Part shown: positions 49,976 to 59,799 of the stretch, in pieces
How positions within the stretch are numbered: the stretch's first letter is position 1
Layout: every line of letters starts with the position of its first letter
Assembly (NCBI GenBank): GCA_964569245.1
Contig: CAZMTK010000009.1
Span: 1 to 64,000 of the forward strand
Length of the DNA: 64,000 nt
Direction: 5' to 3'
Source: JAAYTY01 sp964569245
GTDB lineage: Bacteria; Fermentibacterota; Fermentibacteria; Fermentibacterales; Fermentibacteraceae
Translations under genes and position numbers: made by a program
The notes under the pieces: generated by a model
What the model was told of the DNA's origin: nothing
What the model saw: the letters and a program-made list of their open reading frames with translations, nothing else
The model's database searches: none

Positions 49976-51199
49976 CTACAGGATGACCGTCCAGTCGTCC
50001 TCGCCGGGCGTCCCGCCGAGGCCGTCTCCGTTGCCGTCGAGTCCGTTGCCCCATTCATCCCTGACCATGGCCGACACCCAGAGCTGCATTGCGCCGGAAA
50101 CCGGACGCTGGAAGTAGCAGCGAACCTGGTGCATGCCGATCAGTGGCTCGAACTCGAGCGGCACCAGGCCGCCGGCGTCAAGCACCTGGATGTTGGCGGC
50201 CGTGAACGTCGCATCGTCCATCACGACGGGCAGGCCGGTGAGGCTCTGCTGGAACTCTATCGTCAGATAGTCCGGATTGCCGCCCGCCACCCCCGCCACT
50301 GTGGGAGGAGTGGAGTGCGTCGTGGAGTCGTCGGCCATCTGCATGTCCCAGGCGAAGTCCTCCTCGTCGGGCCACAGATAGCCGTCACCATTCGAGTCGA
50401 GGAGGTTTCCAGAGGTGTCGGCTGCCGCCGAGGACAGGGTCACGGTGTAGCGCACCCCGGGCTCCAGCTCCGACCTCGGACGCATGACGATCTGAGTCTC
50501 CGTCACCGACACCAGCTCGGTTGCCACGGGGGACTGGTCGTCGGTGACGACCAGAGTGAACGACTCGAGATTCAGCGTGCTGGTGTCCATCGGACCCAGG
50601 TCGAAGACCACCGCGATATCCGGCAGTGGGTCCGTCAAGCCTCCACCGACTGGATAGTGACCGGCGATGACGGGGCTGGCGAGGTCCGCCTCGGGAGCCG
50701 AGCCGTGGTGGAAAGTCGCCCTCAGATCGTCCCAGGGGGCGCCGTCCTGCATTCCGTTGTGGTTCGCATCGACAGGATTCCCGCCCAGGTCGGCGACCGA
50801 CCCGGCGGACATCGTCAGGATCCAGGCCGACTCCTCAGAGAAGGTGGCCCAGATGCGAGCCGTCTTCAGCTCCTCGATGTACTCGACCCCCTCGACGTCC
50901 ACCGTCCTCTGCGAGGGCCACGTGGCCTCGATGTCGAAGTCCTCCTCGGAGAAGCTCCCGGGGGCCATGGCCTGGTCGAACTCGACGAGAATGGCGTCCT
51001 GGATGCCCTCGGTGCCGGGATCCACGTCAGCCACCACGTGGCTGCCGAGACCGCCGCTGTAGGTTCCAGTGGCCGTCACCCTGGGGAGGCTGCCGCCTCC
51101 CTGCCATTCGTGATCGGGGTCGGATCCGAACGGATTGTCCTCGACCCCGCATGCCGTCCATAGCAGCGCCAGGGCTGCCAGCGCGAAAGACCTCTTCAT
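49976..51199 (-). CDS. Lipoprotein with SbsA-type Ig-like domains
   Basis: A 407-residue lipoprotein starting at ATG 51199 (GGGGGG-rich upstream; a longer in-frame extension lacks a signal peptide). Lipobox LLWTAC (C17). The mature part contains three Ig-like (SbsA/Big_5) segments, for example ILVEFDQAMAPGSFSEEDF, IAVVFDLGPMDTSTLN and LTIEFQQSLTGLPV, each with the acting-strand pattern of cell-surface S-layer-like proteins. EF-hand-like DSNGDGYLWPDEED and DGNGDGLGG loops could bind calcium. It is the downstream partner of the beta-barrel gene in a surface cluster. Confidence 0.8.
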   Translation of the reverse strand: MKRSFALAALALLWTACGVEDNPFGSDPDHEWQGGGSLPRVTATGTYSGGLGSHVVADVDPGTEGIQDAILVEFDQAMAPGSFSEEDFDIEATWPSQRTVDVEGVEYIEELKTARIWATFSEESAWILTMSAGSVADLGGNPVDANHNGMQDGAPWDDLRATFHHGSAPEADLASPVIAGHYPVGGGLTDPLPDIAVVFDLGPMDTSTLNLESFTLVVTDDQSPVATELVSVTETQIVMRPRSELEPGVRYTVTLSSAAADTSGNLLDSNGDGYLWPDEEDFAWDMQMADDSTTHSTPPTVAGVAGGNPDYLTIEFQQSLTGLPVVMDDATFTAANIQVLDAGGLVPLEFEPLIGMHQVRCYFQRPVSGAMQLWVSAMVRDEWGNGLDGNGDGLGGTPGEDDWTVIL

Positions 51200-51213
51200 C
51201 CTGCACCCCCCGC

Positions 51214-52917
51214 CTAGAACAGCAGAGTGGCGGAAATGCGCCACTGATCTATGTAGCCGAGACCCATGCCCATCAGGTCCACCTGGAGGTTCTCGGTGGC
51301 CGAGAAGCCCAGCCCGTAGCTGAAGGGGATCTCGGTTCGGCTTTCCTCCGAGGAGACCAGAGTCCCGTCGTATGTTATCCACGGACTGCCGACGGATTCG
51401 TCCGTCGTACCGTCTCCGTAAACCACCTCCGTGACCGCTGGAGAAGCGTCGAGGAGGGTGTTCGTGGTTGTCTCCTCCTCCCAGACAAACGCGGGATCGG
51501 CGCCCAGCCGGGCGACGAGCCTGGGGATCACCGGGAGCTCCAGACCTACGGGCAGGCTGATCCTCGTGGTGCTGGAAGTGACCTTCTCCTCCTCGGTCTG
51601 GGACCAGGATGTGGTTGCCGTGTAGTCGTCGGGGTCGGCGTACTGCGTGTCGCCATCGTCGAACGACATCGTGCCGGCGTACGCCAGCTCCATCGTGTTC
51701 GTCTCGGTCGAAGACTGCGAGTCGAAGAAGGCGCCGAGGCTCAGGATCAGGTCGTCCGCCAGGCTGGCGGTCACCTTCGCTCCGCCCCGGACATGGGTCT
51801 CCTCCAGCGCAGCAGCAAGGTCTCCCGAGCCGTCCACGGCGATCGAGGTGGTCTCCAGCAGGGAGCCCTGGGTGAGCTGGTACAGGGAGTCCAGCTCCGA
51901 CGAGAAGGTGTTCGTGGTTCCGTCCACGCTGCTTGTGTAGAACCCTCCGCCCAGCTCGAGGAGCCAGCCTTCGGCGAGGGTGTAGTCCAGCCCGGCTCCG
52001 CCCCCGAAGGCGCTGCCCGAGATGTCCACGGAGTAATCCTCCGAGCGCTGCCAGCTCAGCAGGTCGTACACTCCGGGCTGCCCCGGCGCGCCGTTCTCCT
52101 GGCCCTCCGCCGAGAGGGTGTGGGCCTGCTCGCCGGAGAGGCTCTGAAACATGAACATGCCTCTGCCGATCATGTAGTCGCCCATTGCGCCAGAGCCGGA
52201 GAGCACCGCGATTATCGCAGAGGATTCGCCGGCGTCTTCGCCCTCCGAGGACAGGTCCATCGCGTAGGTGGGAGTGCCGGTGACGAGGTTGGTGTCCGAC
52301 ATGGAAATCATGTAGTTCATGGACGAGGGCATCTCCGAAACGCTGTTCCTGACCATCGCGGCGCCTGCGCCGATGGACAGCGAGCGGGCGCCTGGCGCCC
52401 AGCCGGCGAACACTCCGGCGGCGGTCTGAGTCGAGTCCTCCCAGCCGCTGGCCGAGTGGTGCTCGGTGTGGCGGGTATCGAATGCGCCGTCGCCGTCCTC
52501 GTCAACGAACTCGGACCAGGAGGCCTCGACCTGCCCCTCGCCGCTGGCGAGGACTCCGCCCGGACCTGTCAGTTCGATCTCCTCGAAGATCCTGCGGTCG
52601 AAGAAGTCCGCAATCGCGCCGAGCCCGACTTCCGAGCCGGGCAGGAGCGCGCTGCCGCCGATCAGGAAGCCTCCCTCTCCGTCGTCGTCCTCGTCCAGGG
52701 CGGCGTCGTCCCCGGTCGAGAGGTTGGCGAGGCCCGTGTAGAGCCTGTAGCCCTCGATCTCCACTAGCCTGTCCGGAAGCGGCTGCAGATGGAGAAGCCC
52801 TCCAGCCCAGAGATCGAGATCGTCGTAGATCAGCCCCGAGGTGGACATCCACCTGAAGGTCTCCGGCTGGGAGAAGGCCACAGCCGCAATGACCAGCAAT
52901 GCAACCAGCGTTCTCAT
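51214..52917 (-). CDS. Outer-membrane beta-barrel protein
   Basis: A 567-residue protein with an N-terminal signal peptide (MRTLVALLVIAAVAFSQ), very few Lys/Cys, alternating aromatic/hydrophobic strands throughout and a C-terminal Phe (WRISATLLF), as expected for BAM-folded barrels. A calcium-like loop DEDGDGAFDTRHT is present. It probably sits in the outer membrane as a porin-like or structural barrel; no TonB plug is seen. It lies 14 nt upstream of the SbsA-like lipoprotein and downstream of the subtilase gene. Confidence 0.75.
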   Translation of the reverse strand: MRTLVALLVIAAVAFSQPETFRWMSTSGLIYDDLDLWAGGLLHLQPLPDRLVEIEGYRLYTGLANLSTGDDAALDEDDDGEGGFLIGGSALLPGSEVGLGAIADFFDRRIFEEIELTGPGGVLASGEGQVEASWSEFVDEDGDGAFDTRHTEHHSASGWEDSTQTAAGVFAGWAPGARSLSIGAGAAMVRNSVSEMPSSMNYMISMSDTNLVTGTPTYAMDLSSEGEDAGESSAIIAVLSGSGAMGDYMIGRGMFMFQSLSGEQAHTLSAEGQENGAPGQPGVYDLLSWQRSEDYSVDISGSAFGGGAGLDYTLAEGWLLELGGGFYTSSVDGTTNTFSSELDSLYQLTQGSLLETTSIAVDGSGDLAAALEETHVRGGAKVTASLADDLILSLGAFFDSQSSTETNTMELAYAGTMSFDDGDTQYADPDDYTATTSWSQTEEEKVTSSTTRISLPVGLELPVIPRLVARLGADPAFVWEEETTTNTLLDASPAVTEVVYGDGTTDESVGSPWITYDGTLVSSEESRTEIPFSYGLGFSATENLQVDLMGMGLGYIDQWRISATLLF

Positions 52918-52945
52918 AACACCCCCTCCCAGGCAGCCTTGCCGG

Positions 52946-54799
52946 CTACCTGACTATCGCGAACTTCAGGAGGCTCGCCTCCCCGCCCAGTCGCACCAGA
53001 GCGATGTAGGCTCCCGAAGATGCTGGTTCGCCCGACGAGTCGAGGCCGTTCCAGCGCGTAGCCTCGCCCGGCAGAGGAGCCCTGTAGGCGCCTGCCGGCA
53101 GTCCTCTCCTGACGTCCTGCCACACGGGCACCCCCCCGATGGTGAACACCCTGACCTCTACGTCGGACGCTGCTTCGAGATCGAATCCGAACCACACATC
53201 CCCCGTCGAGGGGCTGGGATAAGCGCTAGGGCCCGCTCCGACGGGCGTCATGTCGACATAGACCGTCACTTCGACGCCATCCTCGCCCAGCACGCCGGAC
53301 ACGGGAATGACCCCCGTGCTCTCGTCGCTTCCCGTGACTGTGAAGGGCCCCAGGACCCCGGGGCATGCCGCGAACCAGCCGGCCTGGTTGGTCGTCACCA
53401 TGTGCTCCGTACCGCCGACGGTGATCACGAGCTGGAGTCCCTCCAGAGGGTCCCCGTCGTCGCTGCGCACCGCGCATCCTGTGACAGAGCGCCACCGGCA
53501 TGCCGCGCCGGCGTCTATGATGCCCCAGCCGAGGCCGTCGTCCGGGGAGGCCGCCTGCGAGGCAGTCGCCCTGAGAGCGTCGAGCGCATCGAGCGAGGAC
53601 CACTCGGGATGGGCCTCGAGAAGCAGCGCCAGAGCAGACGAGACGATGGGGGTCGCGAACGAGGTGCCGTTTCCCGAGGAGTAGCCTGCCTGGCCCTCCG
53701 GCGAGATGAACACTACGTTCACACCGGCGGCGCAGGCATCCGGCTTCGTCCTCCCGTCGGCAGTAGGGCCGCGGGACGAGAAGTAGGCGAGCGAACCCGC
53801 CTCGTCCACCCCTCCCACAGCGAAGACCGAATCTCCGTCGGCGGGCGCGATGAGCGTTCCGGGCGCCGGCCCGTTGTTGCCGACAGCGTTCACTACGGGC
53901 ATCCCGAGCGATGCAGCCAGGTCGGCAGCGATCGTGGTCACCGCCGTGTTGCCGTCCAGGTCTTCGTATCCGTACCAGTCCACATAGCCGAGCGAGCTAG
54001 AGACGAGGTCCGCCCCCCCGAGCTCCATCCACTCGAGGCCCGCCACCCAGAAGTCCTCCTCCTGCTGGTACTCGCCGCTCGTGTCCTCGGTCTTGGCGAG
54101 GAGGAACGATGCTCCCCTGGCCCCCCCGGTGTAGATGCCCGGCTCGTTGGCCGCGATGATGGAAAGCACGGCGGTCCCGTGGTTCGCCTGCCCGGGAGGA
54201 TCCCCTTCCTGCTGGGAAGGATCGGGATCGTCGCCGAGGAAGTCGTACTGGTCCAGCACGTCGGCACCGGCCAGGGCGGTGTGCCAGAGGTTGAAGCCGG
54301 TGTCGAGGATTCCGACGACAGTGCCTTCACCTGTATAGCCGTGTGCGATGAGGGTCCCTACCCCGGCCTGGCAGAGCTGGCCGGCCGAGAAGTTCTGCGA
54401 ACCGGCCGGCTCCGGCCCGGGAGCCTCCGGCGTCCAGGCGCTCCGCGCGACGGGGCGGACCCCGGTCACGAACGGGAGGCCTGAGATGTTCGCGATCTCC
54501 TCTTCGTCCGCCTCGATGCTCACGGCGTTCAACAGCCGGGAGGAGGTTCTAGGAGCGGAGCCGGCGAGCAGGGACACCTCCTCGACATAGAGCGGCCAGG
54601 GCGGGAGATCGAGCTCGCTGGAGAGGGCCGCTCCTGCGGAGAGGCGCCGCTCGGCGCAGGCGCCTCCGGCGAGCAGCGAGGCAGCCTCGGCCACCCTCTC
54701 ATCCACCATGGGTCCGCGGTCAGTGAAGAACACCCACCACAGCGTTTCGCCGTCCACTGGAGGGGTGGCGGAGAGCATCAGCAACAGGAGCGGCTGCAT
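52946..54799 (-). CDS. Secreted subtilisin-like serine protease (S8) with sorting tail
   Basis: A 617-residue protein. A short hydrophobic N-terminus and an I9-like propeptide precede the S8 domain (about 150-420) with an intact catalytic triad: D166 in GILDTGF, H207 in NHGTAV and S380 in GTSFATP, with oxyanion N in GNNG (about 308). A beta-domain (about 430-520) and the C-terminal sorting tail (YPSPSTGDVWFGF, VRVFTIGGVPVW, PASSGAYIALVR) follow. A secreted or surface protease. It belongs to the 50-55 kb surface cluster. Confidence 0.9.
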   Translation of the reverse strand: MQPLLLLMLSATPPVDGETLWWVFFTDRGPMVDERVAEAASLLAGGACAERRLSAGAALSSELDLPPWPLYVEEVSLLAGSAPRTSSRLLNAVSIEADEEEIANISGLPFVTGVRPVARSAWTPEAPGPEPAGSQNFSAGQLCQAGVGTLIAHGYTGEGTVVGILDTGFNLWHTALAGADVLDQYDFLGDDPDPSQQEGDPPGQANHGTAVLSIIAANEPGIYTGGARGASFLLAKTEDTSGEYQQEEDFWVAGLEWMELGGADLVSSSLGYVDWYGYEDLDGNTAVTTIAADLAASLGMPVVNAVGNNGPAPGTLIAPADGDSVFAVGGVDEAGSLAYFSSRGPTADGRTKPDACAAGVNVVFISPEGQAGYSSGNGTSFATPIVSSALALLLEAHPEWSSLDALDALRATASQAASPDDGLGWGIIDAGAACRWRSVTGCAVRSDDGDPLEGLQLVITVGGTEHMVTTNQAGWFAACPGVLGPFTVTGSDESTGVIPVSGVLGEDGVEVTVYVDMTPVGAGPSAYPSPSTGDVWFGFDLEAASDVEVRVFTIGGVPVWQDVRRGLPAGAYRAPLPGEATRWNGLDSSGEPASSGAYIALVRLGGEASLLKFAIVR

Positions 54800-54814
54800 G
54801 GGGGGTCGAGACCG

Positions 54815-55375
54815 TCAGGTCTCGGAATGGTCCCACCACTGCCAGATGTAGTACTCGCCCGTCGAGTCGGGCCGGCACATGAACTCGGCCTCGCCAATGG
54901 CCTGGTACCCCTGGGATTCGCCGGTATAGACCTTCAGGTCGAAAGTGTACATTGACCTCAGGGTCTGGCCGGTGGGGTCGCCGGACCACGGCTGCCAGGG
55001 AGAGCTCGAGATGAAGTCGAGATCGATGGAATAGACCTTCCCGAACATCTCGTCATGGAACTCCTCCTCGAGGTCAAGTCCCCAGTATGTGTCTTCGATG
55101 CCGTCTCCGTTGTAGTCGTCCCAGTCCACCTCGAGGAGATGGAACTCGAAGTCGCTCCGGAAGCAGTCAAGATAGTGGCTCAGATCTCTTGCGTTGTATG
55201 CGTACTGGAGGTTCTTCACCACCTTGTACGCGCTGTCGCAGAACTCGTAGTACTCGGGGCCGCCGCCTCCGCCGCCCTGGTCGGGAGCGAAGGGATTCCA
55301 GCAGCCGGCCGCCGCCAGCCCCAGCGATGTCGCGAGGACCGTGCAGGCGAGGCGCAACCATCTGTAAGCGGACAT
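54815..55375 (-). CDS. Lipoprotein with NTF2/SnoaL-like domain
   Basis: A 186-residue lipoprotein: lipobox LAAAGC (C25), a poly-Gly linker, then an NTF2/nuclear-transport-like alpha+beta domain (VKNLQYAYNARDLSHYLDCF, GEYYIWQWWDHSE). NDGDGIEDTYW resembles a metal loop. Such lipoproteins are surface or periplasmic; the function is unknown. It is the start of the minus-strand cluster, facing the PEGA/TonB-C gene. Confidence 0.72.
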   Translation of the reverse strand: MSAYRWLRLACTVLATSLGLAAAGCWNPFAPDQGGGGGGPEYYEFCDSAYKVVKNLQYAYNARDLSHYLDCFRSDFEFHLLEVDWDDYNGDGIEDTYWGLDLEEEFHDEMFGKVYSIDLDFISSSPWQPWSGDPTGQTLRSMYTFDLKVYTGESQGYQAIGEAEFMCRPDSTGEYYIWQWWDHSET

Positions 55376-55515
55376 AAAACCCCCGTGCGGCCCTATGTTT
55401 AGGTGCCGTTCCTAACCATCGCTCTCATCATAATGCCCGGGCGAGGCTTCCCCGTCAAGCTCGACTGGCGTTGACGGGGGACGCCGGCTTGGCAATGCTT
55501 GCGAGGGGTATGCAC

Positions 55516-56784
55516 ATGACAGTACTGGCCCTCCTGCTTGCCGCCGTCCCGGCTCCAGCGCCGACGGTGGATGAGGCTATTCTCCTCTACGAGAATGGCG
55601 ACATCCCCGGCGCCATCGAGGCTCTGTCCGACCTCGTGGACGAACCGGGGCTCTCGCTCGACGAGCGCATCCGGGCATGGGACAGGCTCGGCTCCGCCTA
55701 CTTCGCCATGGGCGAGATGGCAAGCGCGAGAAACGCCTATCTCCAGCTCCTCATGCTCGACGTCCACTACGATCTCTCGCCTCGCGCCAATCCCCGTCTC
55801 AGGGAGTTTCTCGGGCAGGTGCGTGACGAGAGCATGGCGACGGCTGTCGTGCAGAGCAGCCCCGAAGGCGCGTTCGTGACCCTCTCGGGCGAGTTCCTCG
55901 GCGTGACTCCCATCGTCCTCGACGGCCTCCTCGCCGGCGAATCGTACGAGGTCTCGGCCTTCGCCAACGGGTATCAGGCCCAGACGATCACGCTCTACGC
56001 CATGGCTGGCAGCATGCACGAGGTGGACTTCCAGCTCGTCGAGCTGCCTGCGACGGTCAACATCGCCGGCCCCGGCCCCGATACGACCGGAGCGGTGCAG
56101 ATCGCGTCCGATGGCTCCCAGGGAGGCGTCCAGCCGGACATCGCCGCGATTCTCGGCCCGCAGATCGCACTTTCCGGACAGGGGGAGAGCCAGGTTGCGG
56201 GCGGAGGAGGGGCGCTTCAGGGCCAGCAGGGACAGACCATGAGCACTGCCGATCTCGTGAACATCCTCAGCTCGGGCGGTGGATTCGACATGGCCGCGCT
56301 GGCGAGTTCCGGCGCTCTCAACAGCCAGAGACCAGCGGTTGACTCGCTGGCCGGCTCGCACCGCATCGTGAATCCATCCGTCTCGTCCGGCGTGCCCATT
56401 CCGGTGGTGGACGGGGCCGAACTCGCCTCGCTCATGGTGTTCTCCGAGTCCGCCTCGCAGCAGGGCTCGTCGTCCGAGCCCCTGCCGGGCAGCTCGCGGT
56501 CTTCCGAGGAGATCATGGAGGTGCTCGCAGAGAAGCGCCCCGAGATCACCTTCATCTACAACAAGCATCTGCGGAGCGACCCTATGCTGATGGGCACCGT
56601 GATGGTGGAGATGGTCATCGAACCGAGCGGGAGGGTCTCCCGCGTGGACATACTGGAGTCCACGACCTACAACCCGGCATTCGAGCTTGAGCTGGCGCAG
56701 GCGATCGAAACCTGGCGCTTCGGGGCGGTCGACTCCGCCGAGGACCCTCTCACCGTACTGTACCCGTTCTCGTTTTCCCAGTGA
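55516..56784 (+). CDS. TPR-PEGA-TonB-C (AgmX/PglI-like) protein
   Basis: A 422-residue protein. The ATG at 55516 is preferred (GAGGGG about 7 nt upstream); ATG 55510 and a TTG further upstream are alternatives. A hydrophobic N-terminus (signal peptide) is followed by TPR-like repeats (about 20-100), a PEGA domain (VVQSSPEGAFVTLSGEFLG... about 110-165), a Ser/Gly/Gln-rich linker and a C-terminal TonB-C/AgmX-like domain (MLMGTVMVEMVIEPSGRVSR, WRFGAVDSAEDP). Such proteins are periplasmic and may link energy or cell-envelope complexes. Related to the C-terminus of the 15773-18220 protein. Confidence 0.75.
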   Translation: MTVLALLLAAVPAPAPTVDEAILLYENGDIPGAIEALSDLVDEPGLSLDERIRAWDRLGSAYFAMGEMASARNAYLQLLMLDVHYDLSPRANPRLREFLGQVRDESMATAVVQSSPEGAFVTLSGEFLGVTPIVLDGLLAGESYEVSAFANGYQAQTITLYAMAGSMHEVDFQLVELPATVNIAGPGPDTTGAVQIASDGSQGGVQPDIAAILGPQIALSGQGESQVAGGGGALQGQQGQTMSTADLVNILSSGGGFDMAALASSGALNSQRPAVDSLAGSHRIVNPSVSSGVPIPVVDGAELASLMVFSESASQQGSSSEPLPGSSRSSEEIMEVLAEKRPEITFIYNKHLRSDPMLMGTVMVEMVIEPSGRVSRVDILESTTYNPAFELELAQAIETWRFGAVDSAEDPLTVLYPFSFSQ

Positions 56785-57172
56785 GGGCCGGCTCCGCAGC
56801 CCGGGAAGCCCTTCTGCAGCCCAGACCCGGACAGAGCGGCGGAATCCGCAAGATTCTCGATGACCTCGGCGGCTGTTCAACCGGCATTTGCCGCATCCGC
56901 ACCGCCGGTGCCAGGCTCTCCTCCGGAGAGGGGGCGGGCGCAGTCCTGCCGCGCCCGCCGGGGTTGCCCGAAGGGAGCGCCCCGGCGTCGGTTGTCGATG
57001 CGGGAGCGGACCATCCGTCCCGGGGGCATTCCCTGGCACAGTAGCAACGCACGCTCGGGAATGAGGGTTCCCATGGTGCAACAACGCGCTGGCAGCTATT
57101 GTGCTGTTTATTCTATAGCAAAGGGTTTTATTCTGATTCCGAGCCCTTGATCATGTCGGAGAAGCTGTGGGC
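56785..57172. other. Convergent intergenic region with two small hairpins, no gene
   Basis: GGCGGGCGC (56933-56941) pairs with GCGCCCGCC (56951-56959), and a 6-bp CTCTCC/GGAGAG hairpin lies about 15 nt before it. The last 60 nt are AT-rich (TTTATTCTATAGC). No ORF here shows protein-like composition in either strand. Confidence 0.5.
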
Positions 57173-57598
57173 TCACCAGCCAGGCCCGGGTGCCGTGACC
57201 GTCCATTCCTCGGCGCCCGTCTGATGGAGTTCGAAGCCCGCATCGCCGAGAACGGCCCGGAACATCTCGACGTTCTTCTCGAAACCGTCGAGGAGCACCG
57301 TGCGCCCGTCGGACGAGGCGAGCCTGAGCAGGCGCCTGTTCATCCCGTACGAGCCGCGCGAGAGCACGAGACCCGAGAGGGGGACGGACACCTCCCTGCC
57401 CTTCACCAGAAGAAGGAAGAGCAGCCCCATCTGCATCCTGAAGGGCGCCCATCTGCCGAAGTCTCTGAAGACGAACCTCCTGTCGGTGATGTGGAAGGGC
57501 GAGGACAGCGGATACTTCAGCTTCCCCCCGCCCTGGAGCATGAAGAGACGCCCCGACTTCAGCAGGCGCTCTCCGGCCTCCAGCTCGAGTCCAGCCAC
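57173..57598 (-). CDS. PH/GRAM-like small protein
   Basis: A 141-residue cytoplasmic protein. YPLSSPFHITDRRFVFRDFG and SVPLSGLVLSRGSYGMNRRLL show the beta-strand pattern of bacterial PH-like/GRAM domains, and SSDGRTVLLDGFEKNVEMFRAVL the C-terminal helix. No catalytic motif. It follows the S9 peptidase gene by 63 nt. Confidence 0.6.
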   Translation of the reverse strand: MAGLELEAGERLLKSGRLFMLQGGGKLKYPLSSPFHITDRRFVFRDFGRWAPFRMQMGLLFLLLVKGREVSVPLSGLVLSRGSYGMNRRLLRLASSDGRTVLLDGFEKNVEMFRAVLGDAGFELHQTGAEEWTVTAPGPGW

Positions 57599-57661
57599 GC
57601 CGCCACCTCCATGTGCTCCGGCGCCCCCGGAGACGCCCCCGGGGGCGTCCTTCTCCAGGGG

Positions 57662-59665
57662 CTACTCCAGCCGGGCTGTCGAGCCCGGAACGACCTCGGA
57701 TGCCTGGCATTCGACCCCGGGGACATGATCGTAGAGGAACTTCTCGACCCTGACCGCGAAGTCCAGCCTATTCGGCTCCATCGCGAATCCATGCCCTTCA
57801 TTGTCGTACACCACGTACTCCACCGGGATGCCCGCACCGCGCAGCGCCTGCACCATCTGGTCCGACTCGGCCTTCACGACCCTGGGATCGTTCGCTCCCT
57901 GGACGATCAGCATCGGGACCCTGATGGAATCCACGCTGTTCAGCGGCGAGCGGGCCTCCAGCAGCTCGCGGTCGGTTTCCAGACTGCCCACTCTCACATC
58001 CATCATCGCGTCCAGGGGGCGCCAGTACGGGGGAACGGTCTCGCGCCAGGTAACCAGGTTGGAAGGCCCGAAGAAGTCCACCCCGCAGCAGTACAGATCG
58101 GGCGTGAAGGTCACGCCGGCGAGCACGGCGTAGCCGCCGTAGGATCCGCCGAGGATCGCTATCCGCGAAGAATCGGCGATGCCCTCATCCACGGCCCAGA
58201 GGGCGGCGTCGGTCACGTCGTCCTGCATCCTGCCCCCCCATTCCCTGTTCCCGGCGTTCAGGAAGGCCTTGCCGAAACCGCTCGATCCCCGGAAGTTGAC
58301 CTGCAGGACGGCGAAGCCCCTGTCGGCGAGGAGCTGGACGAATGGCTCGTAGCCGTAGCTGTCCCTTGCCCAGGGGCCGCCGTGGACGTACATCACAAGG
58401 GGCCAGGGGGCCTCCCCCACCTTCGGTCTCGTTAGATAGCACGGCAGGTCCAGTCCGTCGCGGGACGTGACTAGAACAGGCTCCATCGGTGCCAGATCGT
58501 ACTCCTCCAGGGCCGGGATCGCCTGGAACAGCAGCCTGGCCTCCCGGATCCGCCTGTCGTAGAGATAGTAGGTGGCTGGATTCCGCACGTCGTAGTAGAC
58601 CACTATCCAGGTGCTGTCCTGATTGTCGCGCGACACGATTGCGAAGTCGCCCTCCCGGAATCCTCTCAGATAGTCGTAGTCGGCCTGGACGGACGGATCG
58701 AGTATCTCGACCCTTCTCCGCAGATGGTTGAAGCTGACGGCAACCGGCTCGCCGGTCTCCTGGTCGAAGACGACGCCCTCCACATCGGCGAGGGAGTCGC
58801 CGGCGATGAAGGTCGTGTCTCCCGATGCCAGATCCATGTAGTAGAGCCTCGTTGTGTTCGAGCAGAGGTTCGATGTGATGTAAACCCCCCTGCCATCCTC
58901 GCTGAAGGCCAGGGGCGCCACCTCGTCGAGTGCGCTGAAGCGGAGCAGCGGGCGCCATGGAGCCCCGGCGGAGTCCCTCACGAAGTAGCTGATCTCTCCT
59001 GTCTCCTGGTCTATCGCAGCATAGCCCCTGACCTCGAGGTGCTCGTCGGTGAAGTAGCCCAGTACGAGGTCGCCCTCCTCGTTACCGCCGGGATTGTCCT
59101 GAACCATGGTGAGCGCGCCGGTGGCCAGGTCGCACGAGTAGACGTCGAAGAACATCCGGTTGTCCCTGTTCATCTCGATGACGACCGTTCCCGGCTGGTC
59201 CTCGTCGGTCGCCGAGACGTACGCTCTTACGCCCTCGAACGGCGTGAGGTCGGCCACCTCCCCGGAAGCGACATCGAGCCGGTAGACGTGCGTGTTCTCT
59301 TCTCCGGCGAGATCCTGCATGTAGAGGATGTGCAGCCCGTCCTCGGCCCAGAAGTAGTTCGTCACACCCCTGTTTGTGTCGGAGGTCAGCTGTCTGGCTC
59401 CGGAACCGTCTGCGCTCATCACCCAGAGGTTGAGCACGCCGTCCGCCGGGGCGATGTAGGCTATGAGGGAGCCGTCGGGGGAGAGCTGGGGGCCCACCCT
59501 CTCGGGATTTCCGAAGAGGACCGACCTCGGGATGAGCCGGGCGGAGCCCGGCGAGCCATCGAAGGAGAGGGCCGGAGAGGCGGTTTCTTCGACAGGCTCC
59601 GGGCGGCCGCAAGCAAGCGTCAGGACCGCGATGAAAGACAGCGTGATTCTCGATGAAATGCTCAT
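57662..59665 (-). CDS. S9 prolyl oligopeptidase-family lipoprotein
   Basis: A 667-residue protein starting at ATG 59665 (GGAGG 5 nt upstream). Signal peptide with lipobox LTLAC (C19) anchors it to a membrane. A seven-bladed propeller (about 60-390) precedes the alpha/beta hydrolase domain with intact triad S508 (GGSYGG), D593 (ANDPRV) and H625 (NEGHGF). It is typical of acylaminoacyl- or dipeptidyl-peptidase-like enzymes that trim peptides in the periplasm or at the surface. A longer in-frame ORF upstream is ignored. Confidence 0.9.
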   Translation of the reverse strand: MSISSRITLSFIAVLTLACGRPEPVEETASPALSFDGSPGSARLIPRSVLFGNPERVGPQLSPDGSLIAYIAPADGVLNLWVMSADGSGARQLTSDTNRGVTNYFWAEDGLHILYMQDLAGEENTHVYRLDVASGEVADLTPFEGVRAYVSATDEDQPGTVVIEMNRDNRMFFDVYSCDLATGALTMVQDNPGGNEEGDLVLGYFTDEHLEVRGYAAIDQETGEISYFVRDSAGAPWRPLLRFSALDEVAPLAFSEDGRGVYITSNLCSNTTRLYYMDLASGDTTFIAGDSLADVEGVVFDQETGEPVAVSFNHLRRRVEILDPSVQADYDYLRGFREGDFAIVSRDNQDSTWIVVYYDVRNPATYYLYDRRIREARLLFQAIPALEEYDLAPMEPVLVTSRDGLDLPCYLTRPKVGEAPWPLVMYVHGGPWARDSYGYEPFVQLLADRGFAVLQVNFRGSSGFGKAFLNAGNREWGGRMQDDVTDAALWAVDEGIADSSRIAILGGSYGGYAVLAGVTFTPDLYCCGVDFFGPSNLVTWRETVPPYWRPLDAMMDVRVGSLETDRELLEARSPLNSVDSIRVPMLIVQGANDPRVVKAESDQMVQALRGAGIPVEYVVYDNEGHGFAMEPNRLDFAVRVEKFLYDHVPGVECQASEVVPGSTARLE

Positions 59666-59799
59666 GACAACCTCCGTCACGGAGCAGGGCGGCTCGGACG
59701 GCCGCCCGCGTTGTCCGGTCCCGTCGCTTGTGCGGTTGATAAAGAGGAATTCCAGGAATTGCGAGAGGTGCCCGGGCCGGAACGGGCAGTCTCCTGCGC

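Noticed and set aside
52841..54484. 547-codon ORF antisense to the subtilase
   Set aside because: The opposite strand has an intact S8 triad; this frame is a GC-driven shadow.
55399..57084. 561-codon minus-strand ORF
   Set aside because: It is antisense to the PEGA/TonB-C gene, which has domain similarity and a signal peptide.
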